From positions 248,001 to 312,000 of the forward strand of contig NZ_JAEQNE010000005.1 in assembly GCF_016722785.1 (NCBI RefSeq): DNA of 64,000 nt. Direction: 5' to 3'. Every line of letters starts with the position of its first letter. Positions within the stretch are counted from its first letter, which is position 1. Under the pieces are notes generated by a model that saw only the letters and a list, made by a program, of their open reading frames with translations, had not been told where the DNA came from and did no database searches. Below, in pieces: positions 1-10,146 of this stretch. This DNA comes from Ramlibacter monticola (GTDB lineage: Bacteria > Pseudomonadota > Gammaproteobacteria > Burkholderiales > Burkholderiaceae_C). Position numbers and translations under genes: made by a program.

Positions 1-894
1 ATCGTCAAGTTCGAGGGCTGCTACCACGGCCACGCCGACGCCCTGCTGGTGAAGGCCGGCTCGGGGCTCGCCACCTTCGGCCACCCGACCAGCGCCGGCG
101 TGCCGCCCGAGGTGGTGCAGCACACGATGGTCCTCGAGTACAACAACATCGCGCAGATCGAGGAAGCCTTCGCCACCCACGGCAAGGAGATCGCCTGCAT
201 CATCATCGAGCCGATCGCCGGCAACATGAACTTCGTGCGCGCCAGCGTGCCCTTCATGAAGCGCTGCCGCGAGCTGTGCACTCAGCACGGCGCCCTGCTG
301 GTGCTGGACGAGGTGATGACCGGCTTCCGCGTGGCCCTCGGCAGCGCGCAGAGCGTCTACGCGAAGTCCCTCCCCGGCTTCCAGCCGGACCTGACGGTGC
401 TGGGCAAGGTGATCGGCGGCGGCATGCCGCTGGCGGCCTTCGGCGGCCCGCGCGCGATCATGGAGCGGCTCGCGCCGCTGGGCCCGGTCTACCAGGCCGG
501 TACGCTCTCGGGCAACCCGGTGGCCACGGCCTGCGGCCTGGCGACCCTCAAGGAGATCGCCGACCCGGCCTTCTTCCCCGCCCTGGCGCAGAAGACGCGC
601 ACGCTGGTCGACGGCCTGAAGGGCGCCGCGGCCGAAGCGGGCATCCCTTTCGCGGCGGATTGCGAGGGCGGCATGTTCGGCTTCTTCCTGCTGCCGGAGC
701 TGCCGCGGAACTATCCGAGCGTGATGCAGAGCGACTCGCCGAGGTTCGGCCGCCTGTTCCACGGCCTGCTCGATCGCGGCGTGTACATCGCGCCGGCGCT
801 GTACGAAGCGGGCTTCGTGAGCGCGGCGCACAGCGAAGACGACATCGCCCAGACCGTGCAGGCCGCGCGCGAGGTGTTCAAGACGCTGGGGTGA
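1..894 (+). CDS. hemL: Glutamate-1-semialdehyde 2,1-aminomutase, 5'-truncated by window edge
   Basis: Converts glutamate-1-semialdehyde to 5-aminolevulinate, the C5 route into tetrapyrroles, as a cytoplasmic PLP enzyme. The frame is open from base 1 with no start, so the N-terminal part (roughly the first third of a ~430-residue protein) lies outside. The visible part begins [20 protein letters not shown], a family signature; LDEVMTGFR and the PLP-lysine context [16 protein letters not shown] follow, then the [10 protein letters not shown] segment. It stops at 894 and faces purH tail to tail across a palindromic repeat. Identification is secure; the missing start is simply the window edge. 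Confidence 0.95.
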   Translation: MVKFEGCYHGHADALLVKAGSGLATFGHPTSAGVPPEVVQHTMVLEYNNIAQIEEAFATHGKEIACIIIEPIAGNMNFVRASVPFMKRCRELCTQHGALLVLDEVMTGFRVALGSAQSVYAKSLPGFQPDLTVLGKVIGGGMPLAAFGGPRAIMERLAPLGPVYQAGTLSGNPVATACGLATLKEIADPAFFPALAQKTRTLVDGLKGAAAEAGIPFAADCEGGMFGFFLLPELPRNYPSVMQSDSPRFGRLFHGLLDRGVYIAPALYEAGFVSAAHSEDDIAQTVQAAREVFKTLG

Positions 895-918
895 CGGCTG
901 CGGCCGGAACCGGCTGCT

Positions 919-1040
919 AAACCAAACAGCTGAACGCAGAGGGCGCAAAGGTTCGCAGAGGGCGCAGAAAAATCCTTTCAAGGTATTTTCTGCGCCCTCT
1001 GCGTTCTTCTGCGCCCTCTGCGTTCGGCTGTCTTGTTTTT
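919..1040. repeat. Intergenic palindromic repeat, copy 1
   Basis: A long imperfect inverted repeat fills the gap between the convergent ends of hemL and purH. The left arm starts AAACCAAACAGCTGAACGCA and the right arm ends in its near-complement, closing with a T-run. GCAGAGGGCGCA occurs more than once inside each arm. A second copy with nearly the same outer arms lies at 14903-15030, also between convergent genes. It could form a strong hairpin and may end transcription from both sides. No ORF in it looks real. Confidence 0.8.
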
Positions 1041-1063
1041 GCGGCCCCAACAGGCCGCCACGC

Positions 1064-2635
1064 TCAATGCCGGAAGTGCCGCACCCCGGTGAACACCATC
1101 GCCACGCCGCGCTCGTCCGCCGCGGCGATCACTTCCTGGTCGCGCATCGAGCCCCCCGGCTGGATCACGCAGGTTGCGCCGGCGTCCACCACCACGTCGA
1201 GGCCGTCGCGGAACGGGAAGAAGGCGTCGCTCGCCACCGCCGTGCCCTGCAGCGTCAGCTTGGCATGCTGCGCCTTGATGCTGGCGATGCGGGCCGAGTC
1301 CAGCCGGCTCATCTGGCCCGCGCCGACGCCCATGGTCATGCCGCCCTTGCAGAACACGATGGCGTTCGACTTCACGAACTTCGCGACCTTCCAGGCGAAC
1401 AGCAAGTCCTCGAGCTCGTCGGCGCTCGGCTTCTTCTTGGTCACGCACTTCAGCTCGTCCAGCGTGAGGCCGCGGTTGTCCGCGGTCTGCATCAGCAGGC
1501 CCGAGCCGACGCGCTTCACGTCCATCAGGTTCTGGCCCTTGTCCCAGGCCCGCTCGCCGCCCGGCGGCAGCGCGATCTTCAGCAGCCGCACGTTGGCCTT
1601 GCCGGCGAAGACCTGCAGCGCCTCGGGCGAGAAGTCGGGCGCCATCAGCACCTCGACGAACTGCTTGGACACCGCCTGCGCGCCGGCGCCATCGAGCGGC
1701 CGGTTGAAGGCGATGATGCCGCCGAAGGCGGAGGTCGGATCGGTCTGGAAGGCCTTGGAGTAGGCCTCCAGCGGGTCCTTGCCGATGGCGACGCCGCACG
1801 GGTTGGCGTGCTTCACGATCACGCAGGCCGGCGTGTCGAAGCTCTTGACGCACTCCCAGGCCGCATCGGCGTCGGCGATGTTGTTGTACGAGAGCTCCTT
1901 GCCCTGCAACTGCTGCGCCACCGCCAGCGAGCCCGGCGCGGGATACAGGTCGCGGTAGAACGCGGCCTGCTGGTGCGGGTTCTCGCCGTAGCGCAGGTCC
2001 TGGAGCTTCACGAAGCGGCCGTTGGCCTGCGCGGGGAAGGGCGACAGCGAGCCGTCTTCCTGCAGCGCCGACAGGTGGTCGCTGATCGCCGCGTCGTAGT
2101 TGCTGATGCGGTTGAAGGCGGCGACCGCCAGCGCGAACTTCGTCTTCTGCGAGACCTGGCCCGAGGCCTTCAGCTCCGCGACCACCGGCCCGTACTGCGA
2201 CGCGTCGGTGAGCACGGCCACGTCCTTCCAGTTCTTCGCGCCGCTGCGGACCATCGCGGGCCCGCCGATGTCGATGTTTTCGATCGCCTCTTCCAGCGTG
2301 CAGTCCGCGCGGGCCACCGTGCTCTCGAAGGGGTAGAGGTTCACCACCAGGATGTCGATCGTGCTGATCATGTGGCGCTTCAGCGCCGCCACGTGGTCCG
2401 GGTGGTCGCGGCGCGCCAGCAGGCCGCCATGGATCTTCGGGTGCAGCGTCTTCACGCGGCCGTCCAGCATCTCGGGGAAGCCGGTCACTTCGGCCACCTC
2501 GGTGACGGGCAGGCCCTGTTCGGCCAGCAGCTTCGCGGTGCCGCCGGTGGAGATGAGGCGCACGCCCGCGTCATGCAGCGCGCGGGCGAGTTCGACGATG
2601 CCACTCTTGTCGGAGACTGAGATCAGGGCGTTCAT
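1064..2635 (-). CDS. purH: Bifunctional AICAR formyltransferase/IMP cyclohydrolase
   Basis: Performs the last two steps of de novo IMP synthesis: formylation of AICAR and ring closure of FAICAR. The 523 residues match the usual ~525. The N-terminal MGS-like cyclohydrolase domain opens with [11 protein letters not shown] and carries STGGTAKLL; the formyltransferase half shows the [11 protein letters not shown] motif and ends FTGVRHFRH. The ATG at 2635 is chosen over an in-frame one 60 bases upstream because the family begins at ALISVSDK. It overlaps the fis stop as ATGA, so translation is probably coupled. Third gene of the dusB-fis-purH operon. Confidence 0.97.
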   Translation of the reverse strand: MNALISVSDKSGIVELARALHDAGVRLISTGGTAKLLAEQGLPVTEVAEVTGFPEMLDGRVKTLHPKIHGGLLARRDHPDHVAALKRHMISTIDILVVNLYPFESTVARADCTLEEAIENIDIGGPAMVRSGAKNWKDVAVLTDASQYGPVVAELKASGQVSQKTKFALAVAAFNRISNYDAAISDHLSALQEDGSLSPFPAQANGRFVKLQDLRYGENPHQQAAFYRDLYPAPGSLAVAQQLQGKELSYNNIADADAAWECVKSFDTPACVIVKHANPCGVAIGKDPLEAYSKAFQTDPTSAFGGIIAFNRPLDGAGAQAVSKQFVEVLMAPDFSPEALQVFAGKANVRLLKIALPPGGERAWDKGQNLMDVKRVGSGLLMQTADNRGLTLDELKCVTKKKPSADELEDLLFAWKVAKFVKSNAIVFCKGGMTMGVGAGQMSRLDSARIASIKAQHAKLTLQGTAVASDAFFPFRDGLDVVVDAGATCVIQPGGSMRDQEVIAAADERGVAMVFTGVRHFRH

Positions 2636-2868
2636 TTCAGTAACTTGTGTTCGATCAGCTTCTTGCGCAGCGTGTTGCGGTTCAGGCCCAGCCATTCGGC
2701 CGCGCGCGACTGGTTGTTCTCGGCTTTCGCCATCACCACCTCCAGCAGCGGTTTCTCCACCACCTTCAGCAGCATCTCGTACATCCCGTCGGGTTCGGTG
2801 CCCCGCAGGTCCCGGAAGTAGCCCTCCAGGCTCTGCCGGACGCAGTCCTCGATTTGTTTCTTGCTCAT
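2632..2868 (-). CDS. fis: Fis-family DNA-binding protein
   Basis: A 78-residue nucleoid-associated protein and transcription regulator, shorter than the 98-residue enterobacterial Fis, as usual in betaproteobacteria. The C-terminal helix-turn-helix is clear: [20 protein letters not shown] at about residues 52-71, ending IEHKLLK. A good ribosome site, GGAGGAACACG, precedes the ATG at 2868. It follows dusB after about 50 bases and overlaps purH by four bases. The dusB-fis pairing is the same as in E. coli and supports the assignment; purH in third place is the betaproteobacterial arrangement as I recall it. Confidence 0.93.
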   Translation of the reverse strand: MSKKQIEDCVRQSLEGYFRDLRGTEPDGMYEMLLKVVEKPLLEVVMAKAENNQSRAAEWLGLNRNTLRKKLIEHKLLK

Positions 2869-2918
2869 TCGTGTTCCTCCAAGGCGCGCACTCGGGTGCA
2901 CGCCCGCCGCAGCGTTTC

Positions 2919-3959
2919 TCAGGCGTCGCTGTCGGCGAATGTCTCCTTTTCTGATTCCCCCCCGGGTGGCAAACGGTCCATGCGGGCGCCCAGCGCTTCG
3001 AAGAAGCCGGTCACCGCCGCCAGCTGGCTGGCACTGTCCTCGATGCCGTTCATGGCGGCGCGGAACGCCTCGCCGCCCGGCAGCGCGCGGACGTACCAGC
3101 CGATGTGCTTGCGCGCGCTGCGCACGCCGGTGTATTCGCCGTACAGCGCGTAGTGGTCCTGCAGGTGCGCCAGCAGCGCCCGTTGCACCTCGGCCACCAG
3201 CGGCGGCGCGAGTTCGCTGCCGGTGGCCAGGAAGTGCACGATCTCGCGGAAGATCCAGGGCCGCCCCTGGGCCGCGCGGCCGATCATGATGGCGTCGGCG
3301 CCGGTGGCCGCGAGCACGTCGCGCGCCTTGCGCGGCGAGACGATGTCCCCGTTGGCCACCACGGGCACGCGCACGGCGGATTTCACCGCGGCGATGGTGT
3401 CGTATTCGGCCTCGCCCTGGTAGCCCTGCTCGCGCGTGCGGCCGTGCACGGTGAGCATGCGCACGCCGCAGTCCTCGAAGGCCCGCGCCAGCGCCACGGC
3501 GTTGCGGTGCTCCCGCGACCAGCCCGTGCGCATCTTCAGCGTGACCGGCACGCCCAGCGGCTCGCAGGCGCGCACCACGGCATCGGCGATGGCGACGGCG
3601 AGCGGCTCGTCCTGCATCAGCGCCGAACCCGCCCACTTGTTGCACACCTTCTTGGCCGGGCAGCCCATGTTGATGTCGATGATCTGCGCGCCGCGTTCGA
3701 CGTTGTAGACGGCGGCCTCCGCCATCATCTGCGCGTCGGTGCCGGCGATCTGCACGGCGATCGGCCCCGGCTCGCCCCGGTGATCGGCGCGGCGCGAAGT
3801 CTTGAGGCTGCTCCACAGGTCCCTGCGCGAGGTGACCATCTCGCTCACCGCATGGCCGGCCCCGAAGGCGCGGCACAACTGGCGGAACGGCCGGTCCGTG
3901 ACGCCTGCCATCGGCGCCACGAACACGTTGTTCGCCAGGGTGTGGGAGCCGATGCGCAT
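2919..3959 (-). CDS. dusB: tRNA-dihydrouridine synthase B
   Basis: Flavin enzyme that reduces a uridine in the tRNA D-loop to dihydrouridine. The 346 residues fit Dus[14 protein letters not shown] lies at ~14-26, the conserved [18 protein letters not shown] block at ~98-115, and the FMN-binding [13 protein letters not shown] near 225. The ATG at 3959 ([19 protein letters not shown]) matches the family start; further upstream starts would add an unrelated ~100-residue leader. A TACAAT -10-like hexamer on the minus strand at 3990-3995 could serve as promoter for the dusB-fis-purH operon. Confidence 0.95.
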   Translation of the reverse strand: MRIGSHTLANNVFVAPMAGVTDRPFRQLCRAFGAGHAVSEMVTSRRDLWSSLKTSRRADHRGEPGPIAVQIAGTDAQMMAEAAVYNVERGAQIIDINMGCPAKKVCNKWAGSALMQDEPLAVAIADAVVRACEPLGVPVTLKMRTGWSREHRNAVALARAFEDCGVRMLTVHGRTREQGYQGEAEYDTIAAVKSAVRVPVVANGDIVSPRKARDVLAATGADAIMIGRAAQGRPWIFREIVHFLATGSELAPPLVAEVQRALLAHLQDHYALYGEYTGVRSARKHIGWYVRALPGGEAFRAAMNGIEDSASQLAAVTGFFEALGARMDRLPPGGESEKETFADSDA

Positions 3960-4077
3960 GGAAAGGGTGCTGCCGAAAAAAGAGGCACGATTGTAGGCCC
4001 CGGCCGTTCCACCGCTTGAAATCGAATTGCAGGGCCAGGCGGCTCCGGTCGCGCTCGAGTCGCTAAGATGCGCCCGC

Positions 4078-4548
4078 ATGCAACCCTGGCTGGAATCACT
4101 GCTGGCGCTGCTCGCGCTGCCGCAGTACGGGCTGAGCACGCTCTTCGTCGCCGCCTTCGTCTCGGCGACCTTGTTGCCCATGGGATCGGAGCCGGCGTTG
4201 TTCGGCCTGCTCAAGCTCAATCCCGAGCTGTTCTGGAGCGCCCTCTTCGTCGCCACGGCGGGCAACACGCTGGGCGGCATGGTCGACTGGTGGATGGGCT
4301 ACGAGGCGCACCACGTCGTCGACAAGTACCGCAAGTCGAAGCACCACATGAAGGCGCTCGATTTCCTGGAGCGGCTGGGCCCCAAGGCCTGCCTGCTGGC
4401 GTGGCTGCCGATCGTCGGCGACCCGCTGTGCGCCGTGGCGGGCTGGCTGCGCCTGCCCTTCTGGCCCTGCACCTGCTACATGCTGGTGGGCAAGTTCCTG
4501 CGCTACCTGGTGATGACCACCGCCCTGCTCTGGATGTTCCCGCACTGA
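4078..4548 (+). CDS. YqaA-family (DedA/VTT-like) membrane protein
   Basis: Small inner-membrane protein of 156 residues. Hydrophobic segments occur at about 5-20, 25-45, 50-65 and 110-155. Family signatures are SATLLPMGSEPAL, NTLGGMVDWWMGY and KACLLAWLPIVGDPLCAVAGWLR, the last resembling the SNARE-associated/VTT core. Related DedA proteins are thought to act in lipid scrambling, but the function of YqaA is not known. An in-frame start at 4051-4027 exists upstream; I chose 4078 because MQPWLESLLAL matches the family. A TAAGAT hexamer at 4064-4069 lies very close to this ATG. Confidence 0.8.
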   Translation: MQPWLESLLALLALPQYGLSTLFVAAFVSATLLPMGSEPALFGLLKLNPELFWSALFVATAGNTLGGMVDWWMGYEAHHVVDKYRKSKHHMKALDFLERLGPKACLLAWLPIVGDPLCAVAGWLRLPFWPCTCYMLVGKFLRYLVMTTALLWMFPH

Positions 4549-4691
4549 AGGGGCGCCTCCTCGGCTTCGCCGGGGAATGGCGGCAGCGCCACCGCGAGGC
4601 CGAGGGCAAGCAGCAGCACGTACAGGGTGACCTCGTACGAACGCAGGAGGCCGCGGCGCAGGCGCCAGGCAAGGCCGGGAGGGTGGGTCAT
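4503..4691 (-). CDS. Possible small single-span membrane protein
   Basis: A 62-residue frame starting [20 protein letters not shown] with one clear hydrophobic stretch, VTLYVLLLALGLAVALPPF, at about 21-39. GGAGTTGCCC lies immediately before the ATG at 4691, which is a good ribosome site. Against it, the last ~15 codons run antisense to the 3' end of the YqaA gene and look like chance coding. I do not recognise a family. It could be a real small protein sitting back to back with the FNR-box promoter region, or a fortuitous frame. Confidence 0.4.
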   Translation of the reverse strand: MTHPPGLAWRLRRGLLRSYEVTLYVLLLALGLAVALPPFPGEAEEAPLQCGNIQSRAVVITR

Positions 4692-5089
4692 GGGCAACTC
4701 CGCGGGCACGCATCCATGGCGTGAAGCGCGCATGGTGCGTGGCCCGGCGCGCACTTGCAGTGAATTGGTCCACCGCGCCGCTGTGCATCCCGTCGCGCGA
4801 CCGCCGGCGAGCGATACCTCGGGCCCTGTTGATACGTGTCAACCGGGATTACCCTAGGCAGGTCCAGAATGAAATCGCTGGCTGGCGGCCCCTGCCGCCG
4901 ACCAGCACGTCGACGCCGCCCTGACGGGCTGCAGACCCGAAGTCAGCGCCGATGTTCTCCCGGCCAACCGGACGCCCGGCGCGTCCGGCGGAAGCGGGCA
5001 GCTACCTGCCCCGGTCCGCGGGCTGGCCGGACCGAAGAACCGACCACAACGGAGGTCCTTCCGGCCACAGCCGGGAGGTGGGCATCGCC
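4692..5089. other. Intergenic region carrying an FNR-type promoter
   Basis: About 400 bases with no convincing gene. It holds the FNR/ANR box at 4829-4842, a possible -10 (CAGAAT, 4865-4870) and, just before the transporter start, the ribosome site GGGAGGTG at 5073-5080. Frames running through it into the transporter have no family resemblance. Confidence 0.6.
4829..4842 (+). promoter_or_regulatory. FNR/ANR-type operator upstream of the C4-dicarboxylate transporter
   Basis: TTGATACGTGTCAA matches the FNR/ANR consensus TTGAT-N4-(A/G)TCAA at every specified position. With the CAGAAT hexamer at 4865-4870 as -10, the box centre falls near -41, the class II activator position. Regulation by oxygen limitation is inferred, and it agrees with the anaerobic role usual for Dcu transporters. 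Confidence 0.7.
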
Positions 5090-6430
5090 ATGCTCTTCAC
5101 ACTTGAACTCGCCATCGTCCTGGCCTGCCTGTTCTACGGCGCGCGCAAGGGCGGCATCGCCCTGGGCCTGCTCGGCGGCCTCGGCCTCGTCATCCTCGCC
5201 TTCGCGTTCAAGCTGCCGCCCGGCAAGCCGCCGGTCGACGTGATGCTCACGATCGTGGCGGTGGTGGCCGCGTCGGCCACCCTGCAGGCCTCCGGCGGAC
5301 TCGACGTGATGCTGCAGTACGCGGAGAAACTGCTGCGGCGCAATCCGCGCTACGTCTCGATCCTCGCGCCCTTCACCACCTGCATCCTGACCATGCTGTG
5401 CGGCACGGGCCACGTGGTCTACACGATGCTGCCGATCATCTACGACGTGGCGATCAAGAACGACATCCGGCCCGAGCGCCCCATGGCTGCGGCCTCGATC
5501 GCCAGCCAGATGGGCATCATGGCCAGCCCGGTCTCGGTGGCGATCGTCTCGCTCGCCGCCTTCCTCGCCAAGGCGCCAGTGGACGGGCAGGTGATCACCT
5601 TCGTCACGCTGCTGTCGATCTCGATCCCGGCCACGCTGGCCGGCGTGCTCGCCATCGGCATCTTCAGCTGGTTCCGCGGCAAGGACCTGGACAAGGATCC
5701 CGACTTCCAGGCCCTCATCGCCGACCCCGAGAACCGCAAGCGCGTCTACGGCGACACCGCCACGCTGCTCCAGAAGAAGCTCACCCGGGACCAGTGGACC
5801 GCGATGTGGATCTTCCTGGGCGGCATCGCCGTCGTCGCGCTGCTCGGCGCCTTCGAATCGCTGCGCCCGCTCGCCAACGGCAAGCCGATCTCCATGATCC
5901 TGACCATCCAGATGTTCATGCTGATGGCCGGCGCGCTGATGGTGGTGTTCACGAAGACCGACCCCGCGGCGATCGGCAGGAGCGAGGTGTTCCGCGCCGG
6001 CATGATCGCCGTCATCGCGGTGTTCGGCATCGCGTGGATGGCCGACACCGTCTTCGAGAGCAACCTGCCGCAGCTCAAGGCCGCGCTGGCCGACGTCGTG
6101 AAGGCGCACCCCTGGGCCTATGCGCTGGCCCTGCTGCTGGTGTCGAAGTTCGTCAACTCGCAGGCCGCGGCGATCAGCGCGCTGGTGCCGGTGGCGCTGG
6201 CGATCGGCGTGCCGCCCGGCTACGTGGTCGCCTTCGGCGCGGCGGCCTACGGCTACTACATCCTGCCCACCTACCCGAGCGACCTGGCGACCATCCAGTT
6301 CGACCGCTCCGGCACCACGCACATCGGCCGCTTCGTGGTGAACCACAGCTTCATCCTGCCGGGGCTGATCGGCGTGTTCACTTCGTGCGTGTTCGGGCTG
6401 CTGCTGGCGACGGTGCGCGGGCTGGTGTGA
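5090..6430 (+). CDS. Anaerobic C4-dicarboxylate transporter, Dcu family
   Basis: 446-residue multi-span permease resembling DcuA/DcuB, which exchange or take up fumarate, malate, succinate and aspartate across the inner membrane. N-terminal [29 protein letters not shown], then [20 protein letters not shown] and [21 protein letters not shown], are strong family blocks; [16 protein letters not shown] and [20 protein letters not shown] occur near the end. The ATG at 5090 follows GGGAGGTG; frames upstream of it are not conserved-looking. Single gene, with an FNR box ~250 bases upstream. DcuA versus DcuB cannot be decided by eye. Confidence 0.9.
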   Translation: MLFTLELAIVLACLFYGARKGGIALGLLGGLGLVILAFAFKLPPGKPPVDVMLTIVAVVAASATLQASGGLDVMLQYAEKLLRRNPRYVSILAPFTTCILTMLCGTGHVVYTMLPIIYDVAIKNDIRPERPMAAASIASQMGIMASPVSVAIVSLAAFLAKAPVDGQVITFVTLLSISIPATLAGVLAIGIFSWFRGKDLDKDPDFQALIADPENRKRVYGDTATLLQKKLTRDQWTAMWIFLGGIAVVALLGAFESLRPLANGKPISMILTIQMFMLMAGALMVVFTKTDPAAIGRSEVFRAGMIAVIAVFGIAWMADTVFESNLPQLKAALADVVKAHPWAYALALLLVSKFVNSQAAAISALVPVALAIGVPPGYVVAFGAAAYGYYILPTYPSDLATIQFDRSGTTHIGRFVVNHSFILPGLIGVFTSCVFGLLLATVRGLV

Positions 6431-6533
6431 AGGGGAAGAAAAGGTTCTTCGCCGATCTCCGGGGAGGCTGCTGGACTTAGGTTCATTTCCGCCGGGTGAG
6501 GGAAATCCACGGGTGCGCCGTGGCTTTCTTGCC

Positions 6534-6659
6534 GGACCAGAGCGGGGCTGTCCGTCTCTGCGACTGTCCCCCGGCGCGGGTGAGAACCGCGCCCCGGGTG
6601 AGCGCCGCGCCCGCGCCTCCTCCTTTATGTCGCCGAGCCGGACAGCCCCGCTCTGGTCC
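6534..6659. repeat. 126-bp palindromic element, copy A
   Basis: The ends are a perfect 21-bp inverted repeat (6534-6554 and 6639-6659) beginning GGACCAGAGC. Inside are GACTGTCCCCCGGCGCGG and CCTCCTCCTTTATGTCGCC, which reappear reversed in copy B. No coding frame and no obvious target-site duplication. It could be a MITE-like element or a structured untranslated RNA element. Confidence 0.8.
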
Positions 6660-6765
6660 TGCGCCGCGCCAGGTTCGCGTGCAGCAGCTCCGTTGACGCG
6701 TGCCGCAAGCCGTCGCCCGCAGAAGCAGGTGCGCGAGGGGAACTGCCTGATTCGCGCAGTGCGTA

Positions 6766-6891
6766 GGACCAGGGCGGGCCTGTCCGCCTCGGCGACATAA
6801 AGGAGGAGGCGCGGGCGCGGCGAGCTTACGGGCCTGGGCTCTCATCCGCGCCGGGGGACAGTCGCCGAGGCGGGCAGGCCCGTCCTGGTCC
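6766..6891. repeat. 126-bp palindromic element, copy B (inverted)
   Basis: Same length as copy A and in the opposite orientation. Its terminal arms of about 31 bases (6766-6796 and 6861-6891) pair with only two mismatches. ATAAAGGAGGAGGCGCGGGC at about 6797-6816 is the exact reverse complement of the matching part of copy A. The centre of the two copies has diverged, the arms have not, which suggests selection on the stem or recent duplication. Confidence 0.8.
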
Positions 6892-6993
6892 GGCCCACTG
6901 GCAACGAATCGAGCCAGCGGCTGACCGCGCCAATTCGAACCACCGCTCTCCGCCGTACGCGCTTCACCCCTCCCGCAGATCGGCGAAGAACCC

Positions 6994-7032
6994 AAAAAAA
7001 GCGGGGACCGGTGCAGCGCCAGTCCCCGCTTT
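6994..7032 (-). terminator. Rho-independent terminator for the lipoprotein pair
   Basis: A perfect 11-bp stem (AAAGCGGGGAC at 6998-7008 with its complement at 7022-7032) has a 13-base loop. On the minus strand it runs into a seven-T tract (6994-7000). It lies about 35 bases past the stop of the lipoprotein gene. Confidence 0.85.
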
Positions 7033-7068
7033 CTACATGCTAAGCGCCGCGTGGGTGCGCTACGCGGG

Positions 7069-7515
7069 TCACTTGCCCGCGAGCTTGCCCGTGAAGCTCA
7101 GGGTGGCGAGGTCGGCTTTCGCCTTCTCCGGCGTCTCCGGCTCCAGGTTGACGCGCCCCACCATCAGGCCGAAGCTCACGAAGGACCGGATGTACTTCGT
7201 TTCGCCGGGCTGCGTCACGAAGGACAGCGTCTTTTCGGTTTCGGTGGAGGCGCTCGCCAGGAAGTTGCCGGCGGGCCGGTCCACGAAGAAGAAGCCGTTC
7301 GGCTTGGATTGGCCGACCACCTCCCCATTGAGGCGGATGTCGGGCTGCACGGCGGCGCCGAAGGTGGACGAGCGGAAGAAATAGATCCGCGACTGGCCGG
7401 CCTTCAGGCTCGGGATGCTGGAGGCGATCTCGTCGTGCTTCGGCCCCGTGGCGCAGCCGCTCACGAGGACGGCCGCCGCGGCGGCGCATGCGAGTTTCAG
7501 GATCGTTCTTCTCAT
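7069..7515 (-). CDS. DUF2846-type lipoprotein
   Basis: 148-residue predicted lipoprotein. A lysine/hydrophobic signal leads to the lipobox VSGC (Cys ~20), so it should be lipidated and sorted to the outer membrane. The body (SRIYFFRSSTFGAAVQPDIRLNG, GFFFVDRPAGN, VTQPGETKYIR) matches what I recall of DUF2846 proteins; the biological role is unknown. Start at 7515 overlaps the stop of the upstream gene as ATGA, so the two lipoproteins form a coupled pair, ended by the terminator at 6994-7032. Confidence 0.75.
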   Translation of the reverse strand: MRRTILKLACAAAAAVLVSGCATGPKHDEIASSIPSLKAGQSRIYFFRSSTFGAAVQPDIRLNGEVVGQSKPNGFFFVDRPAGNFLASASTETEKTLSFVTQPGETKYIRSFVSFGLMVGRVNLEPETPEKAKADLATLSFTGKLAGK

Positions 7516-7910
7516 CGTTGGACTCCTTGGTGAATGGGTATCTGGAGGGTGGTCACGAGCGCCGAGTAGTTGCCCTCGCCCGGCAGGTAGAAGCCCTGCA
7601 GCGTGGCCCCGCGCACCACGAGGTAGGCCTCGTGGATCTGGCGGCCCTCGATGGCGAAGACCGAATCGACGGGCCGGTAGACGGTGCCCTGGGGCAGCGC
7701 GCCGACGGCGCGCCAGCGGCTCTTCGCGGGCACGGTGCGCGTGTAACCGGTGGACAGGCTGATCGGGAGGTCGCTCTGGACCACGAAGTCCGGCGCTTCG
7801 CCGGCCAATGGCATCAGGGATGCGGGCGCAACCGGAACCCGGGCAGCGCACGCCGCGAAAAACAGAACGACGACGAGCGCGCCCGCCGCGCGGAAGCCGC
7901 GCAATCCCAT
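7512..7910 (-). CDS. Small predicted lipoprotein of unknown function
   Basis: 132 residues starting MGLRGFRAAGALVVVLFFAACAARV: a signal sequence ending in the lipobox FAAC. The mature part has no motif I recognise; it looks beta-rich (SLSTGYTRTVPAKSRW, VFAIEGRQIHEAYLVVRGA). An alternative ATG seven codons upstream at 7931 is possible; I prefer 7910 because a G-rich tract that can pair with 16S rRNA sits directly before it. Overlaps the DUF2846 gene by four bases. Function is not assigned. Confidence 0.65.
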   Translation of the reverse strand: MGLRGFRAAGALVVVLFFAACAARVPVAPASLMPLAGEAPDFVVQSDLPISLSTGYTRTVPAKSRWRAVGALPQGTVYRPVDSVFAIEGRQIHEAYLVVRGATLQGFYLPGEGNYSALVTTLQIPIHQGVQR

Positions 7911-8060
7911 ATTCCCCCCCCACCTTCTCATGCCGCACCCGGATAGCGCAGGCTCGCGCGACTTTAGGCAGCGGGGCGCGAGCGCTCAACCACCGAATGG
8001 GGGAAGCGTCGCGCGCGACCTACGGACGCAGGGTCCGTCGCGCGCGTTTCTTGCCGTGCG

Positions 8061-9155
<1,095 letters not shown>

Positions 9156-9219
9156 GTCAGTTCCCGCAAACGAAGCCGGAAATTGTATTCGGTGGACCGA
9201 AACCCGGCCGATCGCCCGG

Positions 9220-10080
9220 CTAGAACCGGATCGCGGCGGCCACCGGCTGCCCGATGCGCAGGGTGCGATCGACCCCTTCGACCACGATCGCGTTCATGGC
9301 AAAGCTGACCGCGCCGTCCAGCACCGGGTCCCGCCGGTAGGCCTGCAGGGCGTCGCCGACGGCCGGGTCGACCTGGGCGGTGGCCGGGTCCACGTTCGGG
9401 ATGGTGCAGCGGGAGCACGGCTTGACCGGCCGCAGCTGGACCTCGCCGTCGTCGGTCGCGATGCGCACCAGCTCCAGCCGGTCTTCGTCGTGCGCCTCCA
9501 GGCCGGCCAGCACGATGTTGGGCCGGAAGCGCTCGATGCCCACCGCCGCATGGCCGGCGGCCGCGAGCTTCGCGTTCAGCAGGTCCAGCGAGGCGGTGCT
9601 CGCCAGCAGCAGCGGGTAGCCGTCGGCGAACTGGGTCGGCGCCTCGACGCCGCCGGTCCACTGCAGGCTGGCGAGGCGCCGGTGCTCGGGGTCGAAGCGC
9701 ACCAGCCGCAGCGGGCGGCCGAGGAAGTCCGTGAACCACTGGGCCGCCACCGCGCCCATGTCGTAGGCCTGCACCTCGTCGTCCCAGACCCGCACCTTCA
9801 CCGGCTCCTCCACCGTGTCGATCTGCAGGTGCAGCGCCAGCATGCCCGGGGCCCGCAGCACCACGTCGTTCACGCGGATGGTCGGCCGGATCAGGGCCAT
9901 GCGCGGCAGCTCGCGCTGGCTGACGAACTCGCCTTTTTCGTCCACCACCATCCAGGCCCGGTCCAGGTCCAGCCCGGTCTCGGTCAGCAGCGCCTCGCGC
10001 AGCTCCACGCCGGCACAGGACTTGACGGGATAGACGAACAGGCGGGCGATCGTGGCGCTCAGGTCGGGGGCGGTGCTCAT
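9220..10080 (-). CDS. MOSC-domain protein (YcbX/mARC-like)
   Basis: 286 residues. An N-terminal beta-barrel MOSC-associated domain ([20 protein letters not shown]) is followed by the MOSC domain with ERFRPNIVL and [20 protein letters not shown]. The Cys in CSRC (~222 or 225) corresponds to the residue that ligates the molybdenum cofactor in mARC/YcbX, enzymes that reduce N-hydroxylated bases. The ending [11 protein letters not shown] is compatible with a complete protein without a ferredoxin domain. Its redox partner is not evident. It is divergent from the hydroxylase gene at 10147 across ~65 bases. Confidence 0.85.
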   Translation of the reverse strand: MSTAPDLSATIARLFVYPVKSCAGVELREALLTETGLDLDRAWMVVDEKGEFVSQRELPRMALIRPTIRVNDVVLRAPGMLALHLQIDTVEEPVKVRVWDDEVQAYDMGAVAAQWFTDFLGRPLRLVRFDPEHRRLASLQWTGGVEAPTQFADGYPLLLASTASLDLLNAKLAAAGHAAVGIERFRPNIVLAGLEAHDEDRLELVRIATDDGEVQLRPVKPCSRCTIPNVDPATAQVDPAVGDALQAYRRDPVLDGAVSFAMNAIVVEGVDRTLRIGQPVAAAIRF

Positions 10081-10146
10081 GGGCTGGGATGGCGGGTGGG
10101 ATGCGTCGCAGCCCCGGATTGTGCCCGCCTCCTACAATCCCCTCTT

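Larger units (their letters stand above)
6431..6993. other. Non-coding stretch with paired palindromic elements
   Basis: Over 500 bases after the transporter without a believable gene. It is dominated by two 126-bp palindromes (6534-6659 and 6766-6891), with about 106 bases of unassigned sequence between them and about 100 after. Short frames in it are forced by the palindromes' base composition. Confidence 0.7.

Noticed and set aside
1067-2620. Long plus-strand frame opposite purH
   Set aside because: It lacks any family motif and its His/Arg/Gly-rich sequence is typical of an antisense shadow.
6496-6995. Short frames across the palindromic region
   Set aside because: The frames mirror the inverted repeats on both strands and have no ribosome site or plausible protein composition.
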